Shown here in pieces: positions 8,089-15,465 of a stretch of 19,789 nucleotides of DNA (the first letter of the stretch is position 1; the number at the start of each line of letters is the position of its first letter). Source of the stretch: an uncultured Bacteroidales bacterium (lineage in GTDB: Bacteria > Bacteroidota > Bacteroidia > Bacteroidales > P3). Location of the stretch: NCBI GenBank assembly GCA_937915785.1, contig CALGGY010000057.1:1-19789 (forward strand). The letters run 5' to 3'. Below the pieces are notes generated by a model, which saw only the letters and a program-made list of their open reading frames with translations, did no database searches and was not told the origin of the DNA. The translations under genes and the position numbers were made by a program.

Positions 8089-8892
8089 ATGAAAAGATGT
8101 AGCTTATATACTGTTATATTGTTGGCAATTAGTTTGTTGGCTGGTTGCAACAAGTACGAGAAAGTGCTTAAGGGCAACGATTTTGACGCCAAATACAAAA
8201 TTGCCATGGACAGTTACAACAAGGGCGACTACGACCGTGCGGTTCAGTTTTTCGAAAACCTCACTATGTACTATCGTGGCCGCGACAATGCCGAGAATGT
8301 TGTTTGGTATTACGCCCAGTCGTTGTTGAAAACCAAGGATTACTCATCCGCCGGCTATCAGTTCAAGAGTTTTGTGAAAATGTTTCCGTACAGCGCGCAT
8401 GCCGAGGAGGCATTGTTCCGTTCGGCCTATTGTAAGTATGTGGAGTCGCCTTCTTACTCGCTCGACCAGACCCTGACCAAAGAGGCTGTCTCCGATTTTG
8501 AGTTGTATCTCGAACGCTATCCGCAAAGCACCCACACGCCCGAAATAAACGGCTACCTTGACGAGATGCGTGGCAAACTGATGAAAAAGGAGTACGAAAT
8601 TGCCCGCGGTTATTACAAAATTGAGGCCTACCACGCCGCATACGTCTCTTTTGGCAATTTTATAAACAACTATCCCGAATCCGCCCTCAAGGAGGATGCC
8701 ATGTTCTATATGATAAAGGCAGGCTACGAGCTGGCGGTAAACAGTCAGGAAGCCAAAGTGGAGGAACGAGCCCGTCAGGTGGTGTCCGATTTCGAACGCT
8801 TTTCGGCGCTCATCTCCAACGCCAAGTATAATGCCGAACTACAGGATATTTATAACAAAAGCAGAAACATATTAGCCAAATATCAGAAATAA
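8089..8892 (+). CDS. bamD: Outer-membrane protein assembly factor BamD (lipoprotein)
   Basis: BamD is the essential TPR lipoprotein of the BAM complex, which folds beta-barrel proteins into the outer membrane. The frame opens at 8029, but the ATG at 8089 is the right start because it places a lipoprotein signal at the N-terminus: MKRC, hydrophobic core, lipobox LLAGC with Cys20. The mature protein (267 aa in total) is helical with TPR-like repeats: AMDSYNKGDYDRAVQFFENL, YYAQSLLKTKDYSSAGYQFK, then PYSAHAEEALFRSAYC and FELYLERYPQSTHTPEI. The pattern and length match BamD/YfiO of Bacteroidetes. rpoZ follows after 13 bp and is probably cotranscribed. Across the intergenic region lie periplasmic chaperone genes that would feed the same machine. 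Confidence 0.94.
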   Translation: MKRCSLYTVILLAISLLAGCNKYEKVLKGNDFDAKYKIAMDSYNKGDYDRAVQFFENLTMYYRGRDNAENVVWYYAQSLLKTKDYSSAGYQFKSFVKMFPYSAHAEEALFRSAYCKYVESPSYSLDQTLTKEAVSDFELYLERYPQSTHTPEINGYLDEMRGKLMKKEYEIARGYYKIEAYHAAYVSFGNFINNYPESALKEDAMFYMIKAGYELAVNSQEAKVEERARQVVSDFERFSALISNAKYNAELQDIYNKSRNILAKYQK

Positions 8893-8905
8893 AATTATTA
8901 TTACG

Positions 8906-9319
8906 ATGGATATAAAGAAATACAAAACAACTAGTACCACGATTACCCGTGATGTGCGCCAGTTCGATGCCGAAACGGGCAATATATACGAAACTGTGGC
9001 CATGTTAGCTAAGCGTTCCAACCAAATTTCTACCGATATGAAACGCGAGCTGAACAAGAAAATAGAGGAGTTTGTTTCCACGACCGACAGTGTGGACGAA
9101 TTTTTTGAAAACCGCGAACAGATTGAGGTGGTGCGCTACTACGAGCAGTTGCCAAAGCCCACCCTTATAGCCATTCAGGAGTACCTCAACGGCGAGCTGT
9201 ACTACCGCAATCCCGACAAGGAACGCATGGTGCACCTGAACGAAAAAATCGACGATATGATTGAAGAGGCCGTTGAACAAAGAGAAACCGTTGCGGTAGG
9301 CGAAAAAAACGAAAAGTGA
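8906..9319 (+). CDS. rpoZ: RNA polymerase omega subunit (Bacteroidetes type)
   Basis: This 137-aa protein matches the omega/Rpb6-type subunit as found in Bacteroidetes, which is longer than the proteobacterial one. Characteristic features are the N-terminal TTITRDVRQFDAETGNIYET segment, AKRSNQIST (the conserved omega helix, about 35-43), FENREQIEVVRYYEQLPKP and an acidic C-terminal tail. Omega helps assemble and stabilise the polymerase by clamping the beta-prime subunit. It follows bamD after 13 bp, an arrangement I recall as common in Bacteroidetes. It is followed at once by a terminator and a convergent gene, so the two-gene unit ends here. Confidence 0.92.
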   Translation: MDIKKYKTTSTTITRDVRQFDAETGNIYETVAMLAKRSNQISTDMKRELNKKIEEFVSTTDSVDEFFENREQIEVVRYYEQLPKPTLIAIQEYLNGELYYRNPDKERMVHLNEKIDDMIEEAVEQRETVAVGEKNEK

Positions 9320-9367
9320 AGTAAGCCATTGTGCCGTTGCTTGCTTCTGTAATTGCAAAAACAAACA

Positions 9368-9398
9368 GGGATGTGTCATCGGGCATATCCCTTTTTTT
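9368..9398 (+). terminator. Intrinsic terminator after bamD-rpoZ
   Basis: GGGATGTG at 9368-9375 pairs with CATATCCC at 9384-9391 (8 bp, one G-U) across an 8-nt loop, followed by seven T at 9392-9398. On the minus strand the hairpin is followed by a T-rich but interrupted run, so it may also act weakly on the convergent gene ending at 9419. A second imperfect stem (9319-9326 with 9339-9346) lies just upstream. Confidence 0.85.
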
Positions 9399-9418
9399 CA
9401 TGTCGGATTGATGTGTGC

Positions 9419-11587
9419 TTACAGATGTATCTGTCCCGCCGCCATGCGCAGGCAGATGTCCACCACGGTGTAGTCGAAAGGTATTGTCTCGCTCAGCGAC
9501 GGCACCTTTTGCATGGTTTCGATGTTTACCATGCATGAGTGTTTTTTGCGCAGGGTGTCCTTGATGTTGGGGTCGCCGTCCTGAATGTTGTCGTAGTAGG
9601 GTGTATAACCCATTATTTCCATCATGGCGCACCAGCGCATGTGTTCTGTTTTTGCGAGGTTGAACAGAATGTGCCGTTGTTCGTCTGTGCCTTGGTAGGT
9701 GCAGTATTTCCGCACCACGGCGTGGTGTTCCTCTGGCGTTTTGCATTGTTTTAGTTCCTCGGCGTAGTGTGTCATTTCGGGACGAGAGGCCACGCATTGC
9801 AGCAGTTTGTCGAAACGTTCCTTGTTGGAGGAGTTGTTCACACCGGCGAGCAGTGCCTTGGTGCGGGCGTGCCAGTAATTGGACATGTCCTGATTTAGCG
9901 AGTATGCCAGCTCTTGATGCTGGGTGTAGGTGCGGCTGAGGTTGGCATAGCGTTCCGTCCAGTTTTCGCGTCCGGTCATTTTTGCAAAAACGTTGTAGAA
10001 AGCTATGGAGTCCATAACTGCTTGTTGTTCCACCACGCTCTTGTAGGTGAAGATGTCTTTTTTGCAGCCATATACGACCACGTTTTCGCCCCAATCGGGG
10101 TTGGTGTTGTTGTAGTAGCTTGCCATGTCGCAAAGTTCGTGGTAGTATTTTATGTCGTAGGAGCGGATGAATATCTTGAAAAGGTGAGGGTCGGTGGTGC
10201 GGTTGCGGTGGGCAAGGTGCAGTATGTCGGTGGCCATGCTCAGGTTGGACATGTCGTCGCCGGTGTTGATGAAGACGAAGTTGAGTTCGTTAAGGACATT
10301 CTTTTCCCAGATGTGGAAATCCTTTGAATTTTTCGAGAAGGAGATAAATTCCACCTCCGGGTTGTTGGCAAAGGCGGGATGTGCCAGGAAATATCGGTTT
10401 TTGGCGCCTTCGGCATTGGCACACAGCACATAGCATTTCAGAGGGTTCTTTTTTCCGTCGGGAGCCACAAAACATCCAAACTCATAAACGAATTTCAGGG
10501 CTTCCTCGCCCACCTCGTCGAACCCCACAATGAGGGCTGTGAACGGTGCTTGAGCTGTGGCTGTGGCGGTGTCGGGTTTCACATAGTTCACGGGGTGGTG
10601 CACGGGGTTGTTTTTCAGCTCAACTATCGACAGACGTGCTGAGTCCACCACGCTGAGACTTATGTTGTTTTTGCCAAGGCTGCGCATATACAATGATCCG
10701 TAGCTGTAAACCACGCATAGGTCGTTGTAGAACGAATGGCAGAACACCTCGATTCTTTTTTTCAGCATCGGGCTGTCAGGTGGTTCTACGGAGGAGATAA
10801 AGGCGGCGGCGTTTTTCCGGTTAGCCTCTTGGTCGCTCGAAAGGAAAAACATTTTTATGTCCTTGATGTTTTCGTTGGTAAGGCATTTGTAGAGGAACGA
10901 GAGTCCCGCATATTGGAAAATGTCTTTTAGCGACTGCTCGTTGCTGCGTTTTAGCGTGGATACTTTGCTGGACAGCAGCAGGGCTTTTATCGAGGTGATA
11001 TGTTCCATGCGCTCGTTTTTCACCAACGATCCGTTGAAGAGGTGGGTGAAATGTATCGACGATTCGGAATTTTTGCCGTCTTTGGGTGTTTCGAGGAACA
11101 GGATTCTGTAGTTGTTGTCCTTTTGTGTCCTGATAATATCTTCCGCGAGCATGAAAGAACTGGTGCTCTCGCCCCAGAAAATGAAAAGACGCGGTGTGCG
11201 CAGTTTGCGTAGCACGTGTTTGGAGTGCCAGATATAGGCTATCAACGGTATTATCAAAATGGCGCTGAGTAGCACCGCCAGAAAATGTACCAGCGCGAAC
11301 AAAAACATATACAACGCGTTTTCGTGCATGCTGTGGCGTACCTCGATAAGGTCGGAGTGCGACACAAACATCTCCAGCGACGACAGCGACGATCTGAAAA
11401 ACAGCGTCAGGATGTTGCCTTTTGAACCTTCGTCCCAAAAGCCTATCATGTAAAGGATTATGCCGGAGATGAAAATGCCCGCAGCGATATATTTCATTTT
11501 TTCGCTTACAAAATGGTTCAGTTTGGTTTTGTTGACAATATTGAGGAACACAATCGAAATGGCGATTGCCAAAAGGGAAACCAGCAC
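9419..11587 (-). CDS. Membrane protein with Rossmann/RCK-like regions and a C-terminal RyR-like domain
   Basis: This 722-aa protein has membrane segments at about 1-17, 33-51 and 92-120. A cytosolic part follows with two Rossmann-like regions, beginning RLFIFWGES (133) and TALIVGFDEVGEEAL (350), the latter resembling a TrkA-N/RCK nucleotide-binding loop. The C-terminus (about 640-715: LAKTEHMRWCAMMEIMGY, then KKHSCMVN, then PFDYTVVD) matches the pattern of the prokaryotic RyR domain named after ryanodine receptors. The layout suggests a ligand-sensing membrane protein, perhaps channel-like, but function is unknown. The start given is a GTG, because an in-frame TAA lies two codons upstream (11591-11593). 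An ATG at 11638, 12 bp after the permease stop, is in the same frame and looks like the original start. The gene may therefore be nonsense-disrupted, or translated by reinitiation. Confidence 0.8.
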   Translation of the reverse strand: MLVSLLAIAISIVFLNIVNKTKLNHFVSEKMKYIAAGIFISGIILYMIGFWDEGSKGNILTLFFRSSLSSLEMFVSHSDLIEVRHSMHENALYMFLFALVHFLAVLLSAILIIPLIAYIWHSKHVLRKLRTPRLFIFWGESTSSFMLAEDIIRTQKDNNYRILFLETPKDGKNSESSIHFTHLFNGSLVKNERMEHITSIKALLLSSKVSTLKRSNEQSLKDIFQYAGLSFLYKCLTNENIKDIKMFFLSSDQEANRKNAAAFISSVEPPDSPMLKKRIEVFCHSFYNDLCVVYSYGSLYMRSLGKNNISLSVVDSARLSIVELKNNPVHHPVNYVKPDTATATAQAPFTALIVGFDEVGEEALKFVYEFGCFVAPDGKKNPLKCYVLCANAEGAKNRYFLAHPAFANNPEVEFISFSKNSKDFHIWEKNVLNELNFVFINTGDDMSNLSMATDILHLAHRNRTTDPHLFKIFIRSYDIKYYHELCDMASYYNNTNPDWGENVVVYGCKKDIFTYKSVVEQQAVMDSIAFYNVFAKMTGRENWTERYANLSRTYTQHQELAYSLNQDMSNYWHARTKALLAGVNNSSNKERFDKLLQCVASRPEMTHYAEELKQCKTPEEHHAVVRKYCTYQGTDEQRHILFNLAKTEHMRWCAMMEIMGYTPYYDNIQDGDPNIKDTLRKKHSCMVNIETMQKVPSLSETIPFDYTVVDICLRMAAGQIHL

Positions 11588-11590
11588 CCG

Positions 11591-11638
11591 TTATTCGGTG
11601 GTGCCGATGTTGAGATATTCGTTTATGATGACCAGCAT
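11591..11638 (-). other. 15-codon frame preceding, and in frame with, the RyR-domain gene
   Basis: ATG at 11638 starts a 15-residue peptide (Met-Leu-Val-Ile-Ile-Asn, ending Thr-Thr-Glu) stopped by TAA at 11593-11591. It lies 12 bp after the permease stop, the usual gap for operon genes in this window, and shares the frame of the 722-aa protein. It is either the true N-terminus of that protein, cut by a nonsense change or base-call error, or a leader peptide allowing reinitiation at the GTG two codons later. Confidence 0.5.
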
Positions 11639-11650
11639 TGGAAAAAGAAT

Positions 11651-12943
11651 TTATTTTTTGCGACAGTATATGGCGAAAGCCAGGATTACGAGGTAGCACG
11701 GTATGGCCAGTATGTAAGCCGACTGGCTGCCCATGGCGTTGGTCAGGGCTCCGTAGAGCAGGGGCAGGGTGGCGCCACCGGCGATGGCCATAATGAGCAA
11801 CGCCGAGCCTGTTTTTGTGTGTTCGCCGGCGCCTTCGAGGGCAAGCGGCCATATAGCGGGCCACACAAGAGCGTTGGACAGTCCCATCAGCGCCACAAAA
11901 AGCACCGTAAAGGGCACGTGCATGCGCATGGTGCCGAAAGTGGCAAGGTCGAGGAAGGAAAAATCAACGGCCAGATGCTTGGGGATGAGGATGGCGCAGG
12001 CAGCAAAGAGCATACCCGACACGGCGCATCCCAACAAAGCCTGACGCTGGTTGATGACCTTGGGTATCAGAACTACACCGATAAAATAGCCTAACAACAT
12101 GGCTATCAGCGTGAAACTGGTGAAATACTTGGCCGACTCCTGTGCCACGCCAAGGCTCATGCCGTATTTTATGATGGTGTCGCCGGCCATCACCTCCACG
12201 CCCACGTAGAAAAACAGGGCAATGACGCCGAACCACAGACGTTTCTGCCGCCAGATGCTGGAGTGAGCGCGAGTGCCGGCGGTGCCGTCGTCCTCCACAT
12301 CGGGCAGACGCATAAAGCAGATGAGGAGTCCCAGCAGGGTGAGAATCTCCGTCATAACGGTGTAGGGGCGTACAAGTCTGAGCGACAAGGTGTTGAGCAG
12401 CGTTTCCTTGTCGGCGGGGTTAGTGGCTTGGCTTATTTCGGCACTAAGGGTGTCGAACCCCGTAAGCAGTATGGCGCCAAGGATGATAGGGGCGAGGATG
12501 CCGGCGAACTTGTTGCAGATGCCCATAATGGACATGCGTTTGGCGGCGCTTTCGTGCGGGCCGAGTATGGTTACGTAGGGGTTTACGGCGGTTTGCATAA
12601 GGGCAAGTCCCGAACCCATTATAAACAGCGCCACAAGAAACAGTATGTACGACCTTGTGTAGGAGGCGGGAATGAACAGCGCCGAACCTATGGCCATAAC
12701 GAAAAGACCCACGGCGATGCCGTTTTTGAAACCTGTTAGTTTTAGAATAGCCGACGAAGGCAGCGCCCACACGAAATAGGAGATGTAGAAAGCGAAAGTG
12801 ACGAGGTACGCCGCCACCTCGCTAAGTTGGCAGGCGGTCTGCAAAAAAGGTATCAGCGTGCCGTTGAGCCACGTTACAAAACCGAAAATAAAATAAAGAA
12901 TACCGATTACTATCAGCCCGAATAATGTGCCTTTTCTGTTCAT
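11651..12943 (-). CDS. Sugar permease of the major facilitator superfamily, FucP/GluP type
   Basis: The 430-aa inner-membrane protein is hydrophobic throughout, consistent with twelve membrane helices. It carries features of the fucose/glucose-galactose H+ symporter branch: GFVTWLNGTLIPFLQTACQLS near the N-terminus, YFVWALPSSAILKLTGFKNGI (about 55-75), a MGSGLALMQTAVNPYVTILGP segment (about 109-129), and ALMGLSNALVWPAIWPLAL in the C-terminal half. The substrate is probably a hexose or fucose; sequence alone cannot separate these. It is the first gene of a two-gene minus-strand unit, with a -7 box about 44 bp upstream of the ATG; the RyR-domain protein follows. No sugar-catabolic enzyme is adjacent, so the pathway is not indicated. 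Confidence 0.92.
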   Translation of the reverse strand: MNRKGTLFGLIVIGILYFIFGFVTWLNGTLIPFLQTACQLSEVAAYLVTFAFYISYFVWALPSSAILKLTGFKNGIAVGLFVMAIGSALFIPASYTRSYILFLVALFIMGSGLALMQTAVNPYVTILGPHESAAKRMSIMGICNKFAGILAPIILGAILLTGFDTLSAEISQATNPADKETLLNTLSLRLVRPYTVMTEILTLLGLLICFMRLPDVEDDGTAGTRAHSSIWRQKRLWFGVIALFFYVGVEVMAGDTIIKYGMSLGVAQESAKYFTSFTLIAMLLGYFIGVVLIPKVINQRQALLGCAVSGMLFAACAILIPKHLAVDFSFLDLATFGTMRMHVPFTVLFVALMGLSNALVWPAIWPLALEGAGEHTKTGSALLIMAIAGGATLPLLYGALTNAMGSQSAYILAIPCYLVILAFAIYCRKK

Positions 12944-12986
12944 TTTAAATGGGTTGTGTTGTAATTGCGTTTTGGTGTTTGTTTTT

Positions 12987-12994
12987 CAAATTTA
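12987..12994 (-). promoter_or_regulatory. -7 element upstream of the sugar permease
   Basis: The minus strand reads TAAATTTG, a perfect TAnnTTTG match, about 44 bp upstream of the ATG at 12943. The expected TTG about 20 bp further upstream is absent. I see no terminator for the preceding MBOAT gene (stop at 13064), so readthrough from that operon is also possible. Confidence 0.5.
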
Positions 12995-13063
12995 CGCAAA
13001 AAAGATGAATTTTATTGGAGAAATGTGATGTTGCTTTTTTAGACATATTGCGGCCCATCTTCA

Positions 13064-14527
13064 TTAGAATTGGAAATATATAAACGGCTGCACGTCGGAG
13101 CCCTGTATCTGTATTATTCCCTGTATCAGCAGTATAAAAACGGCGGCCTTTACAATGAAAGGTGTGCGGATGTAGGCCTGTTCTATTTTGCCGAAACGGG
13201 AATCGGGGATGGCGTGGATGGCAATGGCGGCAATCAGTAACACTACGAACATTATCCTGGTTCGCAGAAATGTGAGAATCAGCGGCCAGCCGGATGGTGT
13301 GAAAATTTGTTGGAGAATTTGTATGGCTGTTTGGAAGCTGTCGGCGCGGAAGAACACCCATAGGGCTATCACGAAATGCAGGGTGATGAACCATCCCAAC
13401 ACTTTGGCAACACGGTTTTCGGCCAGTCGCCCTTTGGTTATTTTTCGCCACAGTTTGTCTGCCACAAGTCCCAAACCGTGCATTCCGCCCCAAAAAACGA
13501 ATTTCCAGTTGGCGCCGTGCCACAGTCCGCCTATCAGCATGGTTATAAGCAGGTTGATGTATGTGCGTATCTTGCCTTTGCGGTTCCCTCCCAGCGGTAT
13601 GTACAGGTAGTCGCGGAGCCACGACGAGAGGCTTATGTGCCAGCGGCGCCAGAACTCGGTGGGCGACGTGCTCTGGTATGGCTTGTTGAAATTTATACCG
13701 AGGTCGAAGCCCATCATTTTCCCTATGCCGATAGCCATGTCAGTGTAGCCGGAAAAGTCGCAGTAAATCTGTATGGCGTAGCCGTAAACGGCAAACAGTG
13801 TCTCGGCGCCGCTGTATGCGCCGGGATTGCAGAAAACCAGGTCGTTGTATTGGGCCAGATAGTCGGCAAAGATACATTTCTTCACAAGTCCTATCATTAT
13901 GAGCAGGAATCCTTTCTCCACCTCGTTGTGCCGTACCACTATGGTTTTTCTCAGCTGGGGCAGGAAATTTTTGGCCCGCACTATGGGGCCGGCCACCAAT
14001 TGAGGGAAGAATGTTATGTAAAAGGCGTAGTTGAGGAAACTTCTCTCGTTTTCGAGCTCTTTGCGATACACGTCGATGGCGTAGCTCAGAAGCTGGAACG
14101 AGTAGAAGGATATGCCCACCGGCAACACTATGTCGAGACGGTGGAAATCTTTTCCGAAGAGCATGAACAGGTTTTCGCCCAAAAAATTGGCGTATTTGAA
14201 ATAGCCAAGTATTCCCAAAACAAGAGCAATGTTCAGCGCCAGCAGCCACCGCCGCCCTTTTCCTTGGCAGGAGCTCATCCAACGGGTGATGAAATACACC
14301 GCGGTGAGGGTGCCGGTGAGCAAAAACACAAAAACGCCGCTGGTCTTGTAGTAGAAGAACAGGCTGAAGGTTAGCAGAAACACTGTGCGCGACAGTTTGT
14401 TGCGGTAAATGGCCGCATACACTGACAATACTATGATGCCGAACAGCCAGAAGACAGGGCTGTTGAACATCAGCGGTGCTTCGGGCTGGTAAACAAAAAT
14501 GTCGCGTAGTATCTCGTTATAGCTCAT
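13064..14527 (-). CDS. MBOAT-family membrane O-acyltransferase (AlgI/DltB-like)
   Basis: The frame is open to 14983, but the ATG at 14527 is the start: it overlaps the upstream stop in an ATGA junction (14524-14527), and the codons before it give an Arg/His-rich shadow sequence. The 487-aa product is a multi-helix membrane protein with MBOAT hallmarks: YCDFSGYTDMAIGIGKMMGF (255-274), NKPYQSTSPTEFWRRWHISL (281-300) with conserved His297, RDYLYIPLGGN (305-315), and GGLWHGANW (333-341) with the likely catalytic His337. AlgI-like MBOATs move acyl groups, usually acetyl, across the membrane to modify extracellular polymers, passing them to an SGNH partner. The gene immediately upstream encodes such a partner. 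The substrate polymer is not revealed by the sequence. Confidence 0.95.
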   Translation of the reverse strand: MSYNEILRDIFVYQPEAPLMFNSPVFWLFGIIVLSVYAAIYRNKLSRTVFLLTFSLFFYYKTSGVFVFLLTGTLTAVYFITRWMSSCQGKGRRWLLALNIALVLGILGYFKYANFLGENLFMLFGKDFHRLDIVLPVGISFYSFQLLSYAIDVYRKELENERSFLNYAFYITFFPQLVAGPIVRAKNFLPQLRKTIVVRHNEVEKGFLLIMIGLVKKCIFADYLAQYNDLVFCNPGAYSGAETLFAVYGYAIQIYCDFSGYTDMAIGIGKMMGFDLGINFNKPYQSTSPTEFWRRWHISLSSWLRDYLYIPLGGNRKGKIRTYINLLITMLIGGLWHGANWKFVFWGGMHGLGLVADKLWRKITKGRLAENRVAKVLGWFITLHFVIALWVFFRADSFQTAIQILQQIFTPSGWPLILTFLRTRIMFVVLLIAAIAIHAIPDSRFGKIEQAYIRTPFIVKAAVFILLIQGIIQIQGSDVQPFIYFQF

Positions 14528-15465
14528 TCTCTTACCATTTGAAGTATTGTGGTGTGTGGCAATTTGTTGTAGTTGGTGTCGGGGGGTGTCATAGCGATGG
14601 GGTGCAGTGCGTCGTTGCCCAGGTATTCGGAAACGTGGTCCATCCAGTTGAACGCCGACGACTTTGTGGGGTGGGCACCGTCTTTCTTGCGTTCGAACGA
14701 CAGTTTTTTTGACTCGTAATATCGTCCCTGACCCACGTGTTGCAGTATAAGGTCGTTGATTCCGGTGTCGTCTTTCCAGTTTGGCGGTCCTATCCACACA
14801 AAGGGCAGGTTGCCCATCTGTTCGATGATGTGTTTTACGTAGCCTGTGCGTTTTTGTGCTATGTCGCGGATAAACAGTTCGTTGGTGCCGAGGTTGAGCA
14901 GTACGTAGGTGGCGCCTGTCTTGCGTATGAAATGTGCAAGGGTGTCGCATGTGCCGAACTGTTTTGTGGTGGATCCGTACCAAATCACACAGTGCATGTC
15001 GTGCCCGTTTTTTATGCAGTAGTCGTTGAGGCGTATGCGCAAGTTTTCGTTCATCGAATCGCCGATGAGCAGTATTTTCTCGCCCGACGAGGTGTCTGGT
15101 CTGTTGTAGAAATAGGTTTTGTCGGGCGTGTTAGGCGAAACGGTCACGTAGGCTTCCACGCTGTCGGCGAAAACAGGCGTTGGCTGTTGTGAGTCGGTCG
15201 AGGCGGTGTCGTCGGTTTGTGCGATGGAGTCCCGAACGGGTGTTTGCGCATAGCGCCTCAAATTCATTGCCCTGAGTTCCAACAACAGAGGAAAATCCCC
15301 TATGGTGAGGGATATTGTTGCGAACAAAACAAGAGTGGCGGCCAGAAGCCCCACGTATTCCCAGTAGTTGTTGGGAACCCGCTTGCGGCTGTTTTTCTTC
15401 GGTTTGGGTTTCGGTTTGGCGTTTTTGGCCTCTACGTTCGTCTTATTTTGTTTTTGTTTTGCCAT
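14524..15465 (-). CDS. Membrane-anchored SGNH/GDSL-family hydrolase or acetyltransferase
   Basis: The 313-aa protein has a Lys-rich cytosolic N-terminus (1-32), one membrane helix (about 36-55), a linker, and a periplasmic SGNH domain from about 128. Visible blocks are ILLIGDSMNENL with nucleophile Ser137, LNLGTNELF (block III Asn195), and DGAHPT (262-267) with the Asp262/His265 pair. This is the complete catalytic set. Its stop overlaps the MBOAT start by 4 bp, and its start overlaps the esterase gene by 23 bp, indicating strong coupling. In known O-acetylation systems an MBOAT protein exports acetyl groups and an SGNH protein of this topology attaches them to a polysaccharide; that role is inferred here. 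A plain esterase role is possible. Confidence 0.9.
   Translation of the reverse strand: MAKQKQNKTNVEAKNAKPKPKPKKNSRKRVPNNYWEYVGLLAATLVLFATISLTIGDFPLLLELRAMNLRRYAQTPVRDSIAQTDDTASTDSQQPTPVFADSVEAYVTVSPNTPDKTYFYNRPDTSSGEKILLIGDSMNENLRIRLNDYCIKNGHDMHCVIWYGSTTKQFGTCDTLAHFIRKTGATYVLLNLGTNELFIRDIAQKRTGYVKHIIEQMGNLPFVWIGPPNWKDDTGINDLILQHVGQGRYYESKKLSFERKKDGAHPTKSSAFNWMDHVSEYLGNDALHPIAMTPPDTNYNKLPHTTILQMVRE

Noticed and set aside
9186..10133. 315-codon minus-strand frame overlapping rpoZ and the RyR-domain gene
   Set aside because: It is a shifted frame of the RyR-domain gene with Arg/His/Gln-rich shadow composition and it overlaps the rpoZ 3' end and terminator.
13376..14374. 332-codon plus-strand frame antisense to the MBOAT gene
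   Set aside because: The MBOAT motifs on the other strand are unambiguous; this frame is its antisense shadow.
14528..14983. 152-codon N-terminal extension of the MBOAT gene
   Set aside because: It overlaps the SGNH gene almost entirely, reads as Arg/His-rich shadow sequence, and the ATGA junction at 14524-14527 marks the real start.
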